DNA of 64,000 nucleotides from Apiosordaria backusii (lineage: Eukaryota > Ascomycota > Sordariomycetes > Sordariales > Lasiosphaeriaceae), in assembly GCA_030549205.1 (NCBI GenBank), contig JAUKTV010000009.1, positions 124,001 through 188,000 on the forward strand, read 5' to 3'. Positions 1 through 11,771 of this stretch are shown here, piece after piece. The translations under genes and the position numbers were made by a program. A model generated the notes under the pieces. The model had not been told where the DNA came from and did no database searches. It saw nothing but the letters and a program-made list of their open reading frames with translations. Position 1 is the stretch's first letter. The number at the start of each line of letters is the position of its first letter.

Positions 1-993
1 TGCCACTGGAGGGTCGGGCGGCAATGGGAAGCTCGGCGGATTAGGGCTCGGTGGGTTCGGACTTGGTCTCTGTGTGCGAGGCGGTGCTGGGAACCCATCA
101 AGGATCTCATCGTCACTGAGCGCCATAAAGTCATCCACACTGGGTTCCTTGAGAATCGTGTTGCTCTTTGCCAGTGGCTTTGTCATTTTGAGAGTCGACA
201 GGCTAGTAGTCTTGCGTGGCTCCTTTGGTGGATACTCGAGGGTTTGTCCCCCAGAAACATGGACGCTCCGCGCTCGCTCAAGCGGCTCAATCAGACCAAG
301 CTTGTGCCCATTGGTACCAGCGAGAGGCAAAGGAACGAGGCTAGGAGACACCGGAGGAGAGTCTGGAGGCGAACATGGAGGTGTGGGAATCGGCGCTGGG
401 CCAAATGATATCACCGGAGATCCCTCTTGTTCCGAGGGACGTCGCTTTCGATCGATCTGTGCTTTTGGGGAAACAGACGGAGAAGTTGAACGTGGGTGAA
501 CCTTGGAATTTGATCTCGACCGACGCTCTGATGTGCCGTCTTCATCCGGGGTTGTTGCGCCTACTCCACCGAAGCTGAAATCCAAGAGTTCAGCTAAAGA
601 GGTTGTTCGGCTACTCCTAGGGCTGAGAGACGAAGTTCGTTGTGGAACACGAGGACTATTGAATGACCGGTTGGATGGCCGAGGACTGACATTGGTAGAT
701 ACCAGTGAATTTAGCCGTGGCGTACTTGGAGCATCAGGAAGACTCTGAGCTCGTCGAGATTGTCTTGGGCTCAATACAACCTCATCTCTGGCCATCATTC
801 GTTGTGAGGTTGGTCGGATGAAAGAAGGTGATGGAAAGGTCTGCGAAGTGTCTTCTCCATTTGCTGACCAAGGAATTGGTGTAGATGGTCCTCTTTCAAG
901 CTCTAGTTCTCGGGATGCAACTCTCTTCTTTGATGTCGAGAAGAGTCGGAACTTCTTTTCGAACCTCTCGAACTTGTCGAGACCCACGGCCAT
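1..993 (-). CDS. Ser/Pro-rich protein of unknown function, N-terminal part
   Basis: An open minus-strand frame of 331 codons starts at an ATG at 993-991 and runs off the left edge without a stop, so the protein is incomplete. It begins MAVGLDKFERFEKKFRLFS and is then dominated by Ser, Pro, Arg and Thr, with many SP and TP pairs (for example VVLSPRQSRR, PRVPQRTSSLSPRSSR) and a Pro-rich stretch near the window edge (PSPNPPSPNPPSFPLPPDPP). Such composition is typical of disordered, phosphorylated fungal regulatory proteins. No folded domain is visible in this part; it may lie beyond the window. A short acidic motif (DDFMALSDDEILDGFP) near residues 289-305 could be a binding motif. The frame has no stop and has codon-like composition throughout, so I am confident it is coding; the function is unknown. 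Confidence 0.75.
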   Translation of the reverse strand, partial: MAVGLDKFERFEKKFRLFSTSKKRVASRELELERGPSTPIPWSANGEDTSQTFPSPSFIRPTSQRMMARDEVVLSPRQSRRAQSLPDAPSTPRLNSLVSTNVSPRPSNRSFNSPRVPQRTSSLSPRSSRTTSLAELLDFSFGGVGATTPDEDGTSERRSRSNSKVHPRSTSPSVSPKAQIDRKRRPSEQEGSPVISFGPAPIPTPPCSPPDSPPVSPSLVPLPLAGTNGHKLGLIEPLERARSVHVSGGQTLEYPPKEPRKTTSLSTLKMTKPLAKSNTILKEPSVDDFMALSDDEILDGFPAPPRTQRPSPNPPSPNPPSFPLPPDPPVA

Positions 994-3900
994 TGTGCTG
1001 TCTCGGGTTCAGCTAGGTCTGAGGACGGCCGGATCAGCAACGGTACAACTTGAGATAGGTGATTGAGATAGGGTGATAACTCGAACAATCCTACCAGAAA
1101 TGAGCTGAAGAGGATGAGAGTCAATCTCAATGGGGGGTAGGGGTCGTGAAACTCTTTTTAAGAGTCGTCGTGTTGATGAGGGTGAGGAGATGGCAGAGGT
1201 TTCGTTAACAACCGACTGGCGGAATTCGCGACGAAAGGTAAGGAGGGCTTTTGCAGTCCTATGAGACGGATCAGACGCCGTGCTGCTCCCAAGTCGTCGA
1301 ACAGAAAGTCGAGAATTTGTCGAAGGTCGGTGGTGGTCGGTGATACAGGGCCTTCGTCACGCACTGATGACGGACATTTCAGTGGGTCTGACAAAGTGAG
1401 CCACAGCAGATGCCCAGGAGGAGTCTCAATTTTACGGCAGGAGCGGATGCGGAGCGGAGATGTCGATGTGGTCGGAGGGAAATTGGTGGTGTGCGGCAGG
1501 CCAGTCGCTCATCAAGGGTCTCATGAAGATGATCGAGGCTGTCTCTCCTACACGCTTGTCCGAAGGCCACCCTGAGTTCTCGAACACGGTGAAACCAAAG
1601 TCGATAGAAGTCTGAGACCTTGCAGGGCAAGTTATGGTCGTAAAAGGGAAGAGGGGTGAGCATCAAATGAGGATCAGGTGGGTGTTATGCTTCTCGAATC
1701 TCCTAGTCGAACTTCCGGGCACCGTTGGACCGCAGCCAATCTCAGAGGGTTTCACCGACAGTGTGAGGGGAAATCGAAAAAGCAGGAAACTCAAACGAAA
1801 GCCTTCGTGTCGACGTATGCCAGGAAGAAAAAGAAAGAGTACATCACCAGCCCAGGCTAGGGTGGCAGATGCAAGAGGGCGGAGGTCGTTCTTTCCTTCC
1901 GAGTGGCTCAACTTTGCAGGAGAAGGGACGAGTGATATTTAAGTCAACTTTTTCCTGCTTCTGGCTCTATAATCAGCTGGAGGCTGGATTCACTCGTCTG
2001 AGACCTCTCGTTGATGAATTCAAGAGGGGAAAAGGGTCTGGATCCAGGGAGGGGGAGGGTCGAGATCAAGACCAACTTCAAGAGGAGGGGCAACAGACAG
2101 ACAAGGAGGGTAGAGTTACAGTACTACTGACAGTGATCCGTTTGTTGACCTGGCAGAATAAAGTGATGGATCTCAGGCTGCAAGTGATCCATCAACCCAT
2201 GTCGTCCATCCCAACCTTTGTGAGCGATTCAAGCCCTTGTAATGGCTGGCTTGCTATCAAGCCTCCCGTGGTTCCCTTCGGCCCGGCAGATGGGGGTCAT
2301 TGCATCCCTGTACAGCCTCTCCCTGACTCTCGAGGAGCAAGACAACAACCATGTTTGGTCATCTATACTGGACACTGTGTTGCGGCAGATCGGCTCATGG
2401 GGAAGAGTCAGGCCAGACCAGGCGGCGTCAACCTCCAGATCCACATCCTCGTCTTCATGACCTCTCACACGAAGAGTGACAAGAAAGTGAGCTTTCCAGC
2501 TTGGCCAAGGCTTATACGGGAGAAGGAATGCTGAAAAAGCAACATCAACACCAACAAAACGGGCAGTGTTGCGAGCGGGGAGGATGCGAAAGGATGGACG
2601 GCGACGAAAACAGAAGTTGCCATATCGGCGCGCACGGACGCTGATTGGGACGTTAACAACGGTTGAGGTCCGTCCACTCACAGGGATCACATCAAGGGCA
2701 ACATGCACCGTAGCATCGCGGGGGTGATGGAAAGCGGGGTGATGGACGAAACGGAGAGGGCAATTGGCGGTGTCTTCCTTTTCCATCTCTCTTTTGCAAC
2801 CTCTCTCCTTCCCAATTCCGCGTTATGAGCCAGCCCCCCGCGTCAAGAGCTGTCAGCCGTGCCGCTGCTCCTACGAACCAGGATTTGACCCCACCCTGGA
2901 GGTCCTTCCCTGCCCCCGCCCCAATTTTTCAACTCCAGGGTAGTATTCTGGGGAGAGCCGCGTTGGATTTCGTCCGAACTCGACATCACATCACCACACT
3001 TTTTTTCCCGACACCGGTACTCGGACGCCCACCTACCTCTCGATATTCCAGCATTCGCGCTAAACCCGAGGATTCCGATAACTAAAGGTCTTGCATAATG
3101 CGGTGAGCGAGTTCCGGTGTTTTGTGCTGCCTGCATTGTCGGCCTGCTGGTTACGGCCGCCTATGGCTGACGATGAGGGGGGCAGTCTCCTCCTGTCTTG
3201 TCTACCTCAAAGGTTTTTCTTTTTCACTGTTCCATAGCGGTGGAGATCGACAATGCATGACAGCAAGGCTGTTTGTGCTAATGTAGGTCTTTCAGCGCCA
3301 TTTCTCCCCGCTCCAATCATCCTTTCGTTGCTAGCTCTTCTCAGATCTCAGAAGACGGCCAGAGTTGGCCCTTGGCTCATGCATCTGTCATTTTTTGACA
3401 ACCAACCAGCAGACTCTTGCGTCTTGACAGTCATCTCAGCTGGGGGTTTTCTGGTCATGAGGATCGATCTCCAGGGTCCAGGTATCCAAAAAAAAAAAAT
3501 CCCCGATCACGCTCCCCACGACATCTCAAGCCCAGATCTGGACTGTACAACTGATCCTGACTAGTGTCATTGAATCATTGAGGGGGCGAACGACGTGCTG
3601 TTGAATGTGTGCAAACAATGGGTCCTAGCGCAGTATACCGGAGCGTGCATAGACTTGATGCAGTTTTCTTCTTTTCCCCCTATTGCATTACATTTCACAA
3701 GCTGCTGGCCACACATGTGGTCAGAATCATCAAACTCTGCGTGTCGGGTCAAACACCTAGCAGCACCGTGATGCCTGTGTTGCTGCAACTTCCTCTTTGA
3801 ACAACCAGACAGTGTCAGGAGTAGGATATCATCTCGGCTCGGTCCCCAGTGGTCAGCCGCACTCACATGTGGGTGGAACTATGCTGAACGATGGGCCCAG

Positions 3901-6033
3901 GATGAAGTTCCTTGAACTTCTCAAAGGCGTTAGTTATACTGTCTCTAAATCCCGTTTTGGCTTCGAAAAAAGCCACCTCTGCTTGTCGAGGGCATCTGTC
4001 CCAGTTTCCCTTCAAAAAGGACCTGGCTGTGGACCTTTCAGTGCCATGCTTCCAGATGCGAGCATTCAGCTTCCGCGGTTGGCGAGGACCCCCACTGTAC
4101 TAATGCGCAGGATGTGCATACAGGATCTTGACAGCTTTGGGCCTCGCGTACACAGCAGCAGCATTGCATTCCCTTCACCCACAGCTGCTTCAGGCACGAG
4201 GTTACACAATGTCACACTGGGACGCAGCAGGAGCGGCGCCGGCGGTGGTGGCAAAGGGAAATTACTCGCACCGCCTTGGTTTTCTGTTGCAGCTGGAAAC
4301 AAACCAGGCACTAATGTATCACCTCCCCCCCCACCCCAGGACGCTAGTTGGGAATTTGTCTTGAGATTCATTTATTTTCTGGGCCCCCGAAAGGGCTGTC
4401 TCGGACTTGGCTATGACGCTGAATGCTGGAAAGCCGACTGCCGCAGCCAATCGCTCGGTCGGGACGTGTAGAAAAAGCAAAGAACAGAGGTCCCCGAGGT
4501 GCCGTAGCGCCGGGTCAAGGACGAAAATGCTGGCCTGGGCACGGTGAGGGAAAACACCCAGCCCGGATCACCTCTTTTGCTTTTATGGGCTTGGACGGGT
4601 TTCTGGGGACCATCTGTAGTCTACCACAGTGCGTGGTTGCGAAACCCGAGCTGCGAGTATCCGATGTCAGTCAAGTCCTGTCTCTTTCCTCCTGTTGTCA
4701 TGCCATCAATCTCGAATACGATGATGATATGATAACCACGAGACTGGGGCTGAGAAGAACGACCCGAGTTGTACGCCCGTAGCGATGGAGAAACTTCTCC
4801 AAGTTTATTCCTTGGTTGGCGCTCTCAAAAGTTCCGCCATGGCTTGATGTCAAGACAGCGAAGCGTTGATTACAGTGTGAGATGCGCAACACACGGTTGT
4901 GGCTGCTACTACGAGTACATCCCTACCTGAAGGGCTGGAGAGACTCGACAGGACACAGCCTAACACACACGCGCTTGACTGCTAGGGGAATCCCGCGCCT
5001 AATGTTAACATACTCGAGTACCTTCTCCGAGGTTCTCTCTGTCTAAAAAAATTCCAAGCGTCTGGCTTTCTCTCTAGCGAGGACAGACTTGCATCACCAC
5101 CTCCACTTCCGAGGGGTGCTTCCAGCTGCCCGGTCAAATTCTCATCCGACATACCCGATGATGAGGATGAACATTGAACACTGCGACGTACATATGTACA
5201 TGCCGATATACAGACTTTCCGGTCCCAGCAGCGGCAACAGCGGCAACCGGCACATCACGGCCGAGAAAAAGGGAAGGGGACAGCACACAAGCACAGGTAA
5301 GGCAAGGTAAGGTAAGATAATGTATGTACTGCCTGTCGCCTCCCGGGAGAGAGCCGTCCAGCCCCTTAACGCTGGGAAACTGGGGGCGGGCGGGCGGCCC
5401 CGGCGACCAGCGGAAAAGGGGGGGCGTCGTACATCCAGGCCCAGGTCATGTACGAGGGGGGTTATCTCGATCTCGGATGTTTCCTTTTTCCCAGAAAAAA
5501 ATATCGGGAAGGGCTGAGCATTCATATTTGAGTCCAAGCGTACTTACCGGCTAATAAAATATTTACACGATCCCCAATATATACTACTTTTCTTTCTTTT
5601 TTCCTACTTTCCAGGAAATCTGGCTGCCCATGGTTGTCTGGGAAATCGCAACCAGGTACATGGTTCACTTCCGGAATTTGTGTGCCGCAAAAACCACCAC
5701 AAGCTTTCTCCGTTTTCTTTTCTTTCGGAAATGTTTCACGTTGCGCCATGTTTTTGTGGTACTGTATGCGGTGGGAAATGTGTTAAACGCCCACGTAAGC
5801 CGTTATATCTATTGTCGATCTTTTCTGGACATCAAAAAGTCCATCCACAGCAACGACACCCCTTTTCTTTTTTCGCTCTGGTCCCTGAAAATGCGATGAC
5901 CGCCCAGACTGCGGCATCCTACATAACCGCCTCCCTTTTCCCATCCCTTTCCCCTACTCGGATGTGCATATGCGGGATGCGAGGGGCCGCGGGTCGCCGA
6001 CGCACAGATATCGTACATAGGGGAAGAGAAAAC
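994..6033. other. 5 kb intergenic stretch, no supported gene
   Basis: No frame here shows a recognisable protein, and long frames overlap each other on both strands, which suggests chance. The part next to 993 probably contains the promoter and 5' UTR of the minus-strand gene; the part next to 6034 holds the 3' flank of the hydrate dehydratase gene. There is an A12 run around 3489 and a short TAAGG/CAAGG-type repeat around 5295-5318. I see no RNA gene or mobile element. Confidence 0.5.
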
Positions 6034-7676
6034 TCAGAGCTTGGAAACATCTTCATCCACCTCGCCGAAAATGTTCAGAAAGGCGGTATGCACCTCGTCG
6101 GTGAGGTCGCTGGCCTGGAGGCTGCGGCCTCTTTTGGCGAAGGCGAGACGGGAGCATTCCTGTTTATTTTTTGAGGGATTTCGTTAGCGTTTTCATGTAT
6201 CCCTTAAAAGGTCACAGGAAGGGTTACAGGAGCCAGGACATCTCTTGACGATGGTTTTGCTGAAGAGGGCTCCCAGAGACCAGTCACCCGTAATTCTTAC
6301 TTAAGACAACGCGCCAGAGAGTAAGAAAGAGAAAGAAAGGACAACTCACCCTCGTAATCGCACTCCCTCCAAAGACAGCCAATCCAGCTGTTTCCTCCTC
6401 CTTCAACTTGTTCTTCACATCCCACAGCCCCTCATGATAAGCTTTCCTCCACCCCAAGAAGGTGGCAATACTCCCCGTCAGCGTATCCCCCTGTCCGCCA
6501 CTTCTCTTTCTCCCACCTTGCAAATCAACAGTATACGTCACACTTCCATTGCTCAAGTGATCCTTCCCTCCCTTCTGCAACACCATCACCTCTCCCAGTT
6601 CCCTCGCCAGTCGTTCCACTCTGTCCGTTTCTTTCCCCTCTTTTGCCACCTCCTGCTCAATATTCAGTGCCTTTGCCAACCTCTCAAACTCTACCACGTT
6701 GGGTGTGAGAACAGCTTGTTTATACCCCCGGACTAAATCTGGGTCTTTGCAGATTAAGAGGAGGGCGTCGGCGTCGAGAACCATGGGCATGTTTTGTTCT
6801 CGGGCGGCTTTGATCACCAAGGCGACGGTTTCTTGCATGAGGGGGTCGCGCCCGAGGCCGGGGCCGATGACAAGGACGTGGAGGCGGGAGAGCATGGGGA
6901 TGATACGGTTGGCTATTTCCTTTGGGTCGGTGTCAGGGCTGTGGTTGCCGCCGCCTTTGTCCTCGCTGGCTGGTTTGGCCGGGGAGGAAGGGAGGGAGCG
7001 CATGAGGGGGTGGACCATCAGGTTGGGGGAGTAGGTCTTGATGACTGTTGCGGCGGTGGGGGTGCAGATTACGTGGGACTGTTGGAAGAGACGAGTGGTT
7101 AGCGCTCGAGTTGCTGTGATGTGAATGTTGTTGTTGAAGATCAACCTCATCTTCAGTCACTCTCCCTTGAGGCACTGAGACCAGGTAGGTGAAGCCATCG
7201 AAGATCCCGACGAAGTTCAAAGGGAGCAGAAGATGAAGAACCACAACCTACCAAATCACACCCCAACTTAGCACTCGCCATCGCAGAAAAATACGGCGCC
7301 CCCGTATAATCTTCACTCCCGCCGATCACGGCTACTCTTCCCAGTTGCCCTATATTCCCCAAGAAGGTCTCATCAGCATATATACTTCCCTTTGTGTCCT
7401 CTTTACCCCGCGTATATCTTACACCTTCTCGCCCTCCCTGCCTTAACCGACACGAGGGTATAAGACAGCCAAAAAGACAGATAACAGAAAACGTGGAAGT
7501 CATACAGCAATGTAAGGGGAGAAGAATATTGAACAAAACAAGACACAATTTCACTCACCCTTGTGAAACTTCTCTAACATAGGCGGAATCAACTGCCTCA
7601 CACGGCCCAGTATCTCCTTCGTAGCTGCAGACATGTTGGCCTCACTGTTGGGGTTGTTGCTGCTATCGTGGGGCAT
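6034..7676 (-). CDS. NNR2: ATP-dependent (S)-NAD(P)H-hydrate dehydratase
   Basis: Four exons: 7676-7559, 7349-7252, 7078-6350 and 6159-6034, giving 356 residues. All introns are GT-AG (209, 173 and 190 nt) and keep the frame. The enzyme repairs damaged NADH and NADPH by ATP-driven dehydration of the hydrated cofactor; it belongs to the ribokinase-like YjeF C-terminal (CARKD/NAXD) family. Visible family marks are GQLGRVAVIGGSEDYTGAPY near the N-terminus, VIGPGLGRD, VLDADALLL, AVLTPNVVEFERL and the catalytic/phosphate-binding GGQGDTLTGSIATFLGW. The C-terminus (SLQASDLTDEVHTAFLNIFG) matches the fungal form. Length fits the family (about 340-360). Two in-frame ATGs (7676 and 7634) are possible starts; the downstream one gives MSAATKEILGRVRQLIPPML, the usual fungal beginning. 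A further 5' UTR intron (7683-7786, GTAAGC, CTAAC, CAG) is likely. No mitochondrial leader is obvious. Confidence 0.93.
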
Positions 7677-8086
7677 CTCGACTGCTTTTGCACAACTCAG
7701 GTTAGCTAACATGGATTATAGCTACACCAACTCGAAGTGGGATGGGTACCAGATGAGATGAGGGGCACGATGTGGTCAGAGCTTACCTCCTTGCAATTGG
7801 AGCTGTTAATGAATCAGGAACGAACGGAGGTAGCTTTGAGTCAGTTATGTTTCAGTCTGTATATCAATTGATTGAAGCGCTGAAGTAACTGAGAGATCGT
7901 ATTGGCGGTGCTAGAATACCTACAAGTTTAGGTGTTAGGTTGACGTTGTTCGCCAAGGGCCGCCATGATGTCACCAAGAATCGTCCGAACCCCTCTGCTC
8001 TAGCTCCCGTGCCCCACAACCAATCATCATCAAAGCACAGAACGATCAAAACTGAAAGAATCATACCATCGTGAGAGGTATCCAAG
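7677..8086. promoter_or_regulatory. promoter/5' UTR of the hydrate dehydratase gene
   Basis: This stretch lies upstream of the minus-strand start at 7676. It carries a probable 5' UTR intron at 7683-7786 with a GTAAGC donor, a CTAAC branch point and a CAG acceptor on the minus strand. No coding frame is recognised. The transposon at 8087 marks its far border. Confidence 0.5.
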
Positions 8087-8363
8087 CACGCTGTGGACAA
8101 AAAAACTGGTACTGCAAGTGTTCAACAGGCATCAAAACACAGTTGACAGACCATAGAAAATAGCCGTAAGGCCTCGAAAGATAGTCGGTAGACCTCAAAA
8201 GATAGTCGGTAGACCTCAAAAGATAGTCGGTAGACCTCGAAAGATAGTCAACAGGCCTAAAAATGGTGTAATAGGCCTTTAAATGCAATCGGAACGTCTG
8301 TATCTACTAGTTTATGTGGTTAGTTGTGTAGGTAGCGGTGCCAGTTTTTTTGTCCAGGGCGTG
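8087..8363. mobile_element. non-autonomous inverted-repeat element (MITE-like), copy 1
   Basis: A 277-bp element bounded by terminal inverted repeats of about 29 bp. The left end reads CACGCTGTGGACAAAAAAAC and the right end, on the other strand, CACGCCCTGGACAAAAAAAC. It is flanked by a direct 5-bp duplication CCAAG at 8082-8086 and 8364-8368. It has no transposase frame. A related 192-bp copy lies in opposite orientation at 62840-63031, with matching interior sequence. This copy is longer because of an internal 21-bp tandem array (8170-8253). It sits between the hydrate dehydratase and ATP1 genes, in noncoding DNA. I infer a deleted DNA transposon mobilised in trans; superfamily uncertain. 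Confidence 0.85.
8170..8253. repeat. 21-bp tandem repeat inside the transposon
   Basis: Four units of 21 bp with consensus GACCTCAAAAGATAGTCGGT plus A: 8170-8190, 8191-8211, 8212-8232 and 8233-8253. The two middle units are identical; the first starts GGCCTCGAAA and the last ends GATAGTCAACA. The array is lacking in the copy at 62840-63031, which has only one degenerate unit, so it expanded in this copy or contracted in the other. Confidence 0.85.
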
Positions 8364-8619
8364 CCAAGATAGGCATATTTCATATCATATTCAATGACAA
8401 AAGGAATCGAGTGCTTGATTGAGTCTTAACGCTCTATTTTACAATGGTTTTCACCGGAGAAAATCTCCCCTCCTCACGGGTCCTTTTCTTAGTCAAGCAC
8501 CCTTTGAGACGGAACACCTGCTCTAGAAACACATGGACTCGGCGGTATAGACAGCCCTCTCCCCTCCCACACTGATGGCCCCAGGAACTCCGCGACGTAA
8601 CGTTTTATATTATGTGCAT
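8364..8619. other. 3' flank of ATP1
   Basis: Short noncoding stretch between the transposon and the ATP1 stop codon. It should contain the ATP1 3' UTR and polyadenylation signals. Nothing else is seen. Confidence 0.4.
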
Positions 8620-11050
8620 TTAACCGAGGAAGCCCTTGGTGAAGGTGGAGATGACATCCTTCAGTCTAGCCTCAAGGTCCTTGCTGATGGCACCCTCCTT
8701 CTCGATAGTGGCAAGGAGGTCAGCCTCGTTGGTCTTGAGGTGAGCGAGGAAGTCAGCCTCCCACTGGAGGATCTTGGCGACGGGGACGGTGTCGAGGAAA
8801 CCGTTGACACCGGCGAAGATAAGGGGAACCATCTCGTTGACGGCCATGGGGGAGTACTGCTTCTGCTTGAGGAGCTCGGTCAACTGTAGATTTGTGTTAG
8901 TTATCTGTGCCAAAAAATCAGGTGTAAAATAAACCTACGCGTTCACCACGGTTGAGGGTCTGCTTGGTGGCAGCATCAAGATCGGAACCGAACTGGGCGA
9001 AGGCAGCGACCTCACGGTACTGGGCCAAGAAGAGCTTGAGCGAACCGGCGACTTGCTTCATGGCCTTGAGCTGGGCAGCGGAACCGACACGAGAGACGGA
9101 AAGACCGACGTTGATGGCGGGACGGATACCCTTGTAGAAAAGCTCAGCCTCCAAGAAGATCTGGCCGTCAGTGATGGAAATGACGTTGGTGGGAATATAG
9201 GCAGACACATCACCACCCTGGGTCTCAATGACGGGAAGGGCAGTCATGGAACCACCGCCGTGCTTGTCGCTCATCTTGGCAGCACGCTCGAGGAGACGAG
9301 AGTGGAGGTAGAAAACGTCACCGGGGTAGGCCTCACGTCCGGGGGGACGACGGAGAAGAAGGGACATCTGACGGTAGGCAACGGCCTGCTTGGACAGATC
9401 ATCGAAGATGACAAGGGAGTGCTTGCCGTTGTCACGGAACCATTCACCTGCAAAATTTCAATGCGTGGTTAGCTGACGGGTGCAAATCTGGCATGCTGAA
9501 GGAAGGCACGATGTTGCTGAACAGAGAAAGACCCCCCAACCCCACCTTTAACCCCAACCCTCAACACACCCCATGGGGGTGGGGGCAGACATATAAAATA
9601 CAAAAATCACACAAAAACATCAGGAAAAAGGGTTAAACAGTAGAAAACTTACCAATAGAAGCCCCAGCGAAGGGCGCCAGATATTGCAGCGGAGCTTAAG
9701 TTTTTCGAAGTTAGAGATAGATGGGCAGTGAGGTTCGGGAGGATGATATCTTACCGGCCTCGGAGGCAGTGGCGGCGACGATGATGGAGTACTTCATGGC
9801 GTCGTTCTCCTCGAGGGTCTTGACGAGCTGAGCAACAGTGGAGCGCTTCTGGCCGACGGCGACGTAGATGCAGTAAAGCTTCTTGGTCTCGTCGTTGCCG
9901 CTGTTCCACCGCTTCTGGTTGAGGATGGTGTCGAGAGCGACGGCGGTCTTGCCGGTCTGACGATCACCAATGATCAACTCACGCTGACCACGACCGATGG
10001 GAACCATGGCGTCGATGGACTTGAGGCCAGTCTGCACGGGCTGGTTGACGGACTTGCGGGGAAGAATGCCGGGGGCCTTGAGCTGAGCACGGCGCCTCTC
10101 CTTGGTGTTGAGGGGACCCTTGCCGTCGATGGGGTTACCGAGAGCATCGACGACACGGCCGAGAAGCTCAGGGCCGACGGGGATGTCGACAATTTCGCCG
10201 GTACGCTTGACGATCTCACCCTCCTTGACGAGACGATCGGAACCGAAAAGCACAACACCGACCTGGCCGGCCTCCAAGTTCATGCACATGCCCTTGACGC
10301 CAGAGGCGAACCTAGCAGGGGTTAGTTTTGATATTCGGATATCAAAAAGCACGGATTAAGGTTTTCTTAACGTACTCGACAAGCTCCTCAGCCTGGACAT
10401 TGGCCATGCCGTGCACACGGGCGATACCATCACTATTCAGGGGCTCAGGTTAGTTTTTATAAGGTCCATGTTATGGTTCGAGCATTGTCTCGCGGTTCCA
10501 AGATTCGGTCGTAGCACAAGCTTGGTTGTTGCTGCTGCCCTCCTCCCAGCCATGGCACCAAGCCCCTCATATATTTTTGAAAAAACGTACCCGACGGAGA
10601 GGACACGACCAGTCTCGGCGAGGTTGGACTCCTCCTGGACGCCGCGGATTCTCTGCTCGAGGATAGAAGAGACCTCAGTCGGGGAGGCCTTGGCCTCGGC
10701 GAAGGTGCGGGCCTGGATGGCAGCGGGTGCGGCATTTCGCTGTGGACGGACCAGTTAGCCAACCGAAGACCGAGAGGGGCGCAAAAACAGTGAGCGTAAT
10801 TGTAAAGGTCCCAATTGCCCATCGCGCATCACTCCCAATGCCCAGACGACATGATAAAAAAGCTTCATGGAGCTCTCGGATAGCTCGCCGGGGACATGGA
10901 GATTGACTCGGGGGCGTCGAGGGATGGAATTGGGTTCGGGTCGGCCGGGCGGAGAGAGGTGAGGTGTATGCTACTAACCACAGCGACTCTGCTGGTGGCA
11001 GAGAGAGCGCCCACGGCGCGCGTGCTCTGTCTGAGGGCGTTCCGGAACAT
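8620..11050 (-). CDS. ATP1: mitochondrial F1Fo ATP synthase subunit alpha
   Basis: Seven exons: 11050-10979, 10739-10591, 10432-10376, 10311-9755, 9694-9653, 9447-8939 and 8883-8620; all junctions keep the frame and give 549 residues, the usual length. The protein begins with a mitochondrial presequence (MFRNALRQSTRAVGALSATS), then the beta-barrel region (DGIARVHGMANVQAEELVEF). The nucleotide-binding domain carries the P-loop GDRQTGKTAVALDTI, and the conserved ALGNPIDGKGP and SIDAMVPIGRGQRELIIGDR. The SVSRVGSAAQ segment holds the alpha-subunit arginine near the catalytic site, and the protein ends in the helical domain (LKDVISTFTKGFLG). In the cell it forms the alpha3beta3 head of complex V on the matrix side. 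Exon 5 is only 42 nt, and its upstream intron (60 nt) ends in AAG rather than the usual CAG or TAG. Confidence 0.98.
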
Positions 11051-11771
11051 CCTGACGAGGTATATGGGGCCTCTTCAAAATAGGAAAAACAATTGCACGC
11101 GGGTTGCAATTGCGTGGAGGGGAGATTTAGACGGAGAGGTTGATGAAAGATTGGAGAGCCGGCGTGAGGAAAATTGTCGAGAAGGGCTGGTTGGCCTTGG
11201 TTCCCAGCACAAAGTGGGTCGAAAGCTCCGGCACAACCAATCACCACAGCGAGAGAATTTTGCTCAATCAAGGCTCCCGAGTTCCCCACCCGGCATCTTC
11301 AAAACCTAAGCTGGCTTGAGCTGCCCAACACTGCTCTCGCAACTACAAAGACATATGATACTGACGATGACATCCATCTGGACCTTCCATGTCATCTCGT
11401 GGCATTTTCACCTCGCTGGTGCCCGCTTCTGTCGCAGATTCTTTCCCCCATATATCCCTCTTTCGGCCAATGGTCCATTCCGCAGCTGCTTTCCCGGGTA
11501 ATCCCGGAGAATTGCCAGAAGAAGCTCTGACCATTCCGATCCAATTGGCATCGCATTTGCAAACACAGCTGGCTCGACTATATCTCAAGTCGATGACATC
11601 AAAAGTTCATGTGTTCGTATTGACTATTTCACAGAAATTCTCGACCTATCAACGAATGCGACTACACACTAGGAAATATGCTCCAGGCATTCAGGCATTC
11701 TAGTCTTCCTTCAACCCCTCCCGGTTCAACCCCTCATGCCACAATCTTCGGTCTTGGCGCACCATCCTCCC
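11051..11771. promoter_or_regulatory. ATP1 promoter region and 3' flank of the next gene
   Basis: About 720 bp between the ATP1 start and the stop of the gene at 11772. It should hold the ATP1 promoter and 5' UTR; an AACCAATCACC motif (CCAAT box, plus strand) lies around 11236-11246, about 190 bp upstream of the start codon. No coding sequence is seen. Confidence 0.45.

Noticed and set aside
2229..2786. 185-codon minus-strand frame with ATG
   Set aside because: It overlaps a 221-codon plus-strand frame, shows no recognisable domain and lies in noncoding-looking DNA; chance is the simpler explanation.
3797..4471. 224-codon plus-strand frame
   Set aside because: Begins with TTG rather than ATG, overlaps a similar minus-strand frame and has no protein-like pattern.
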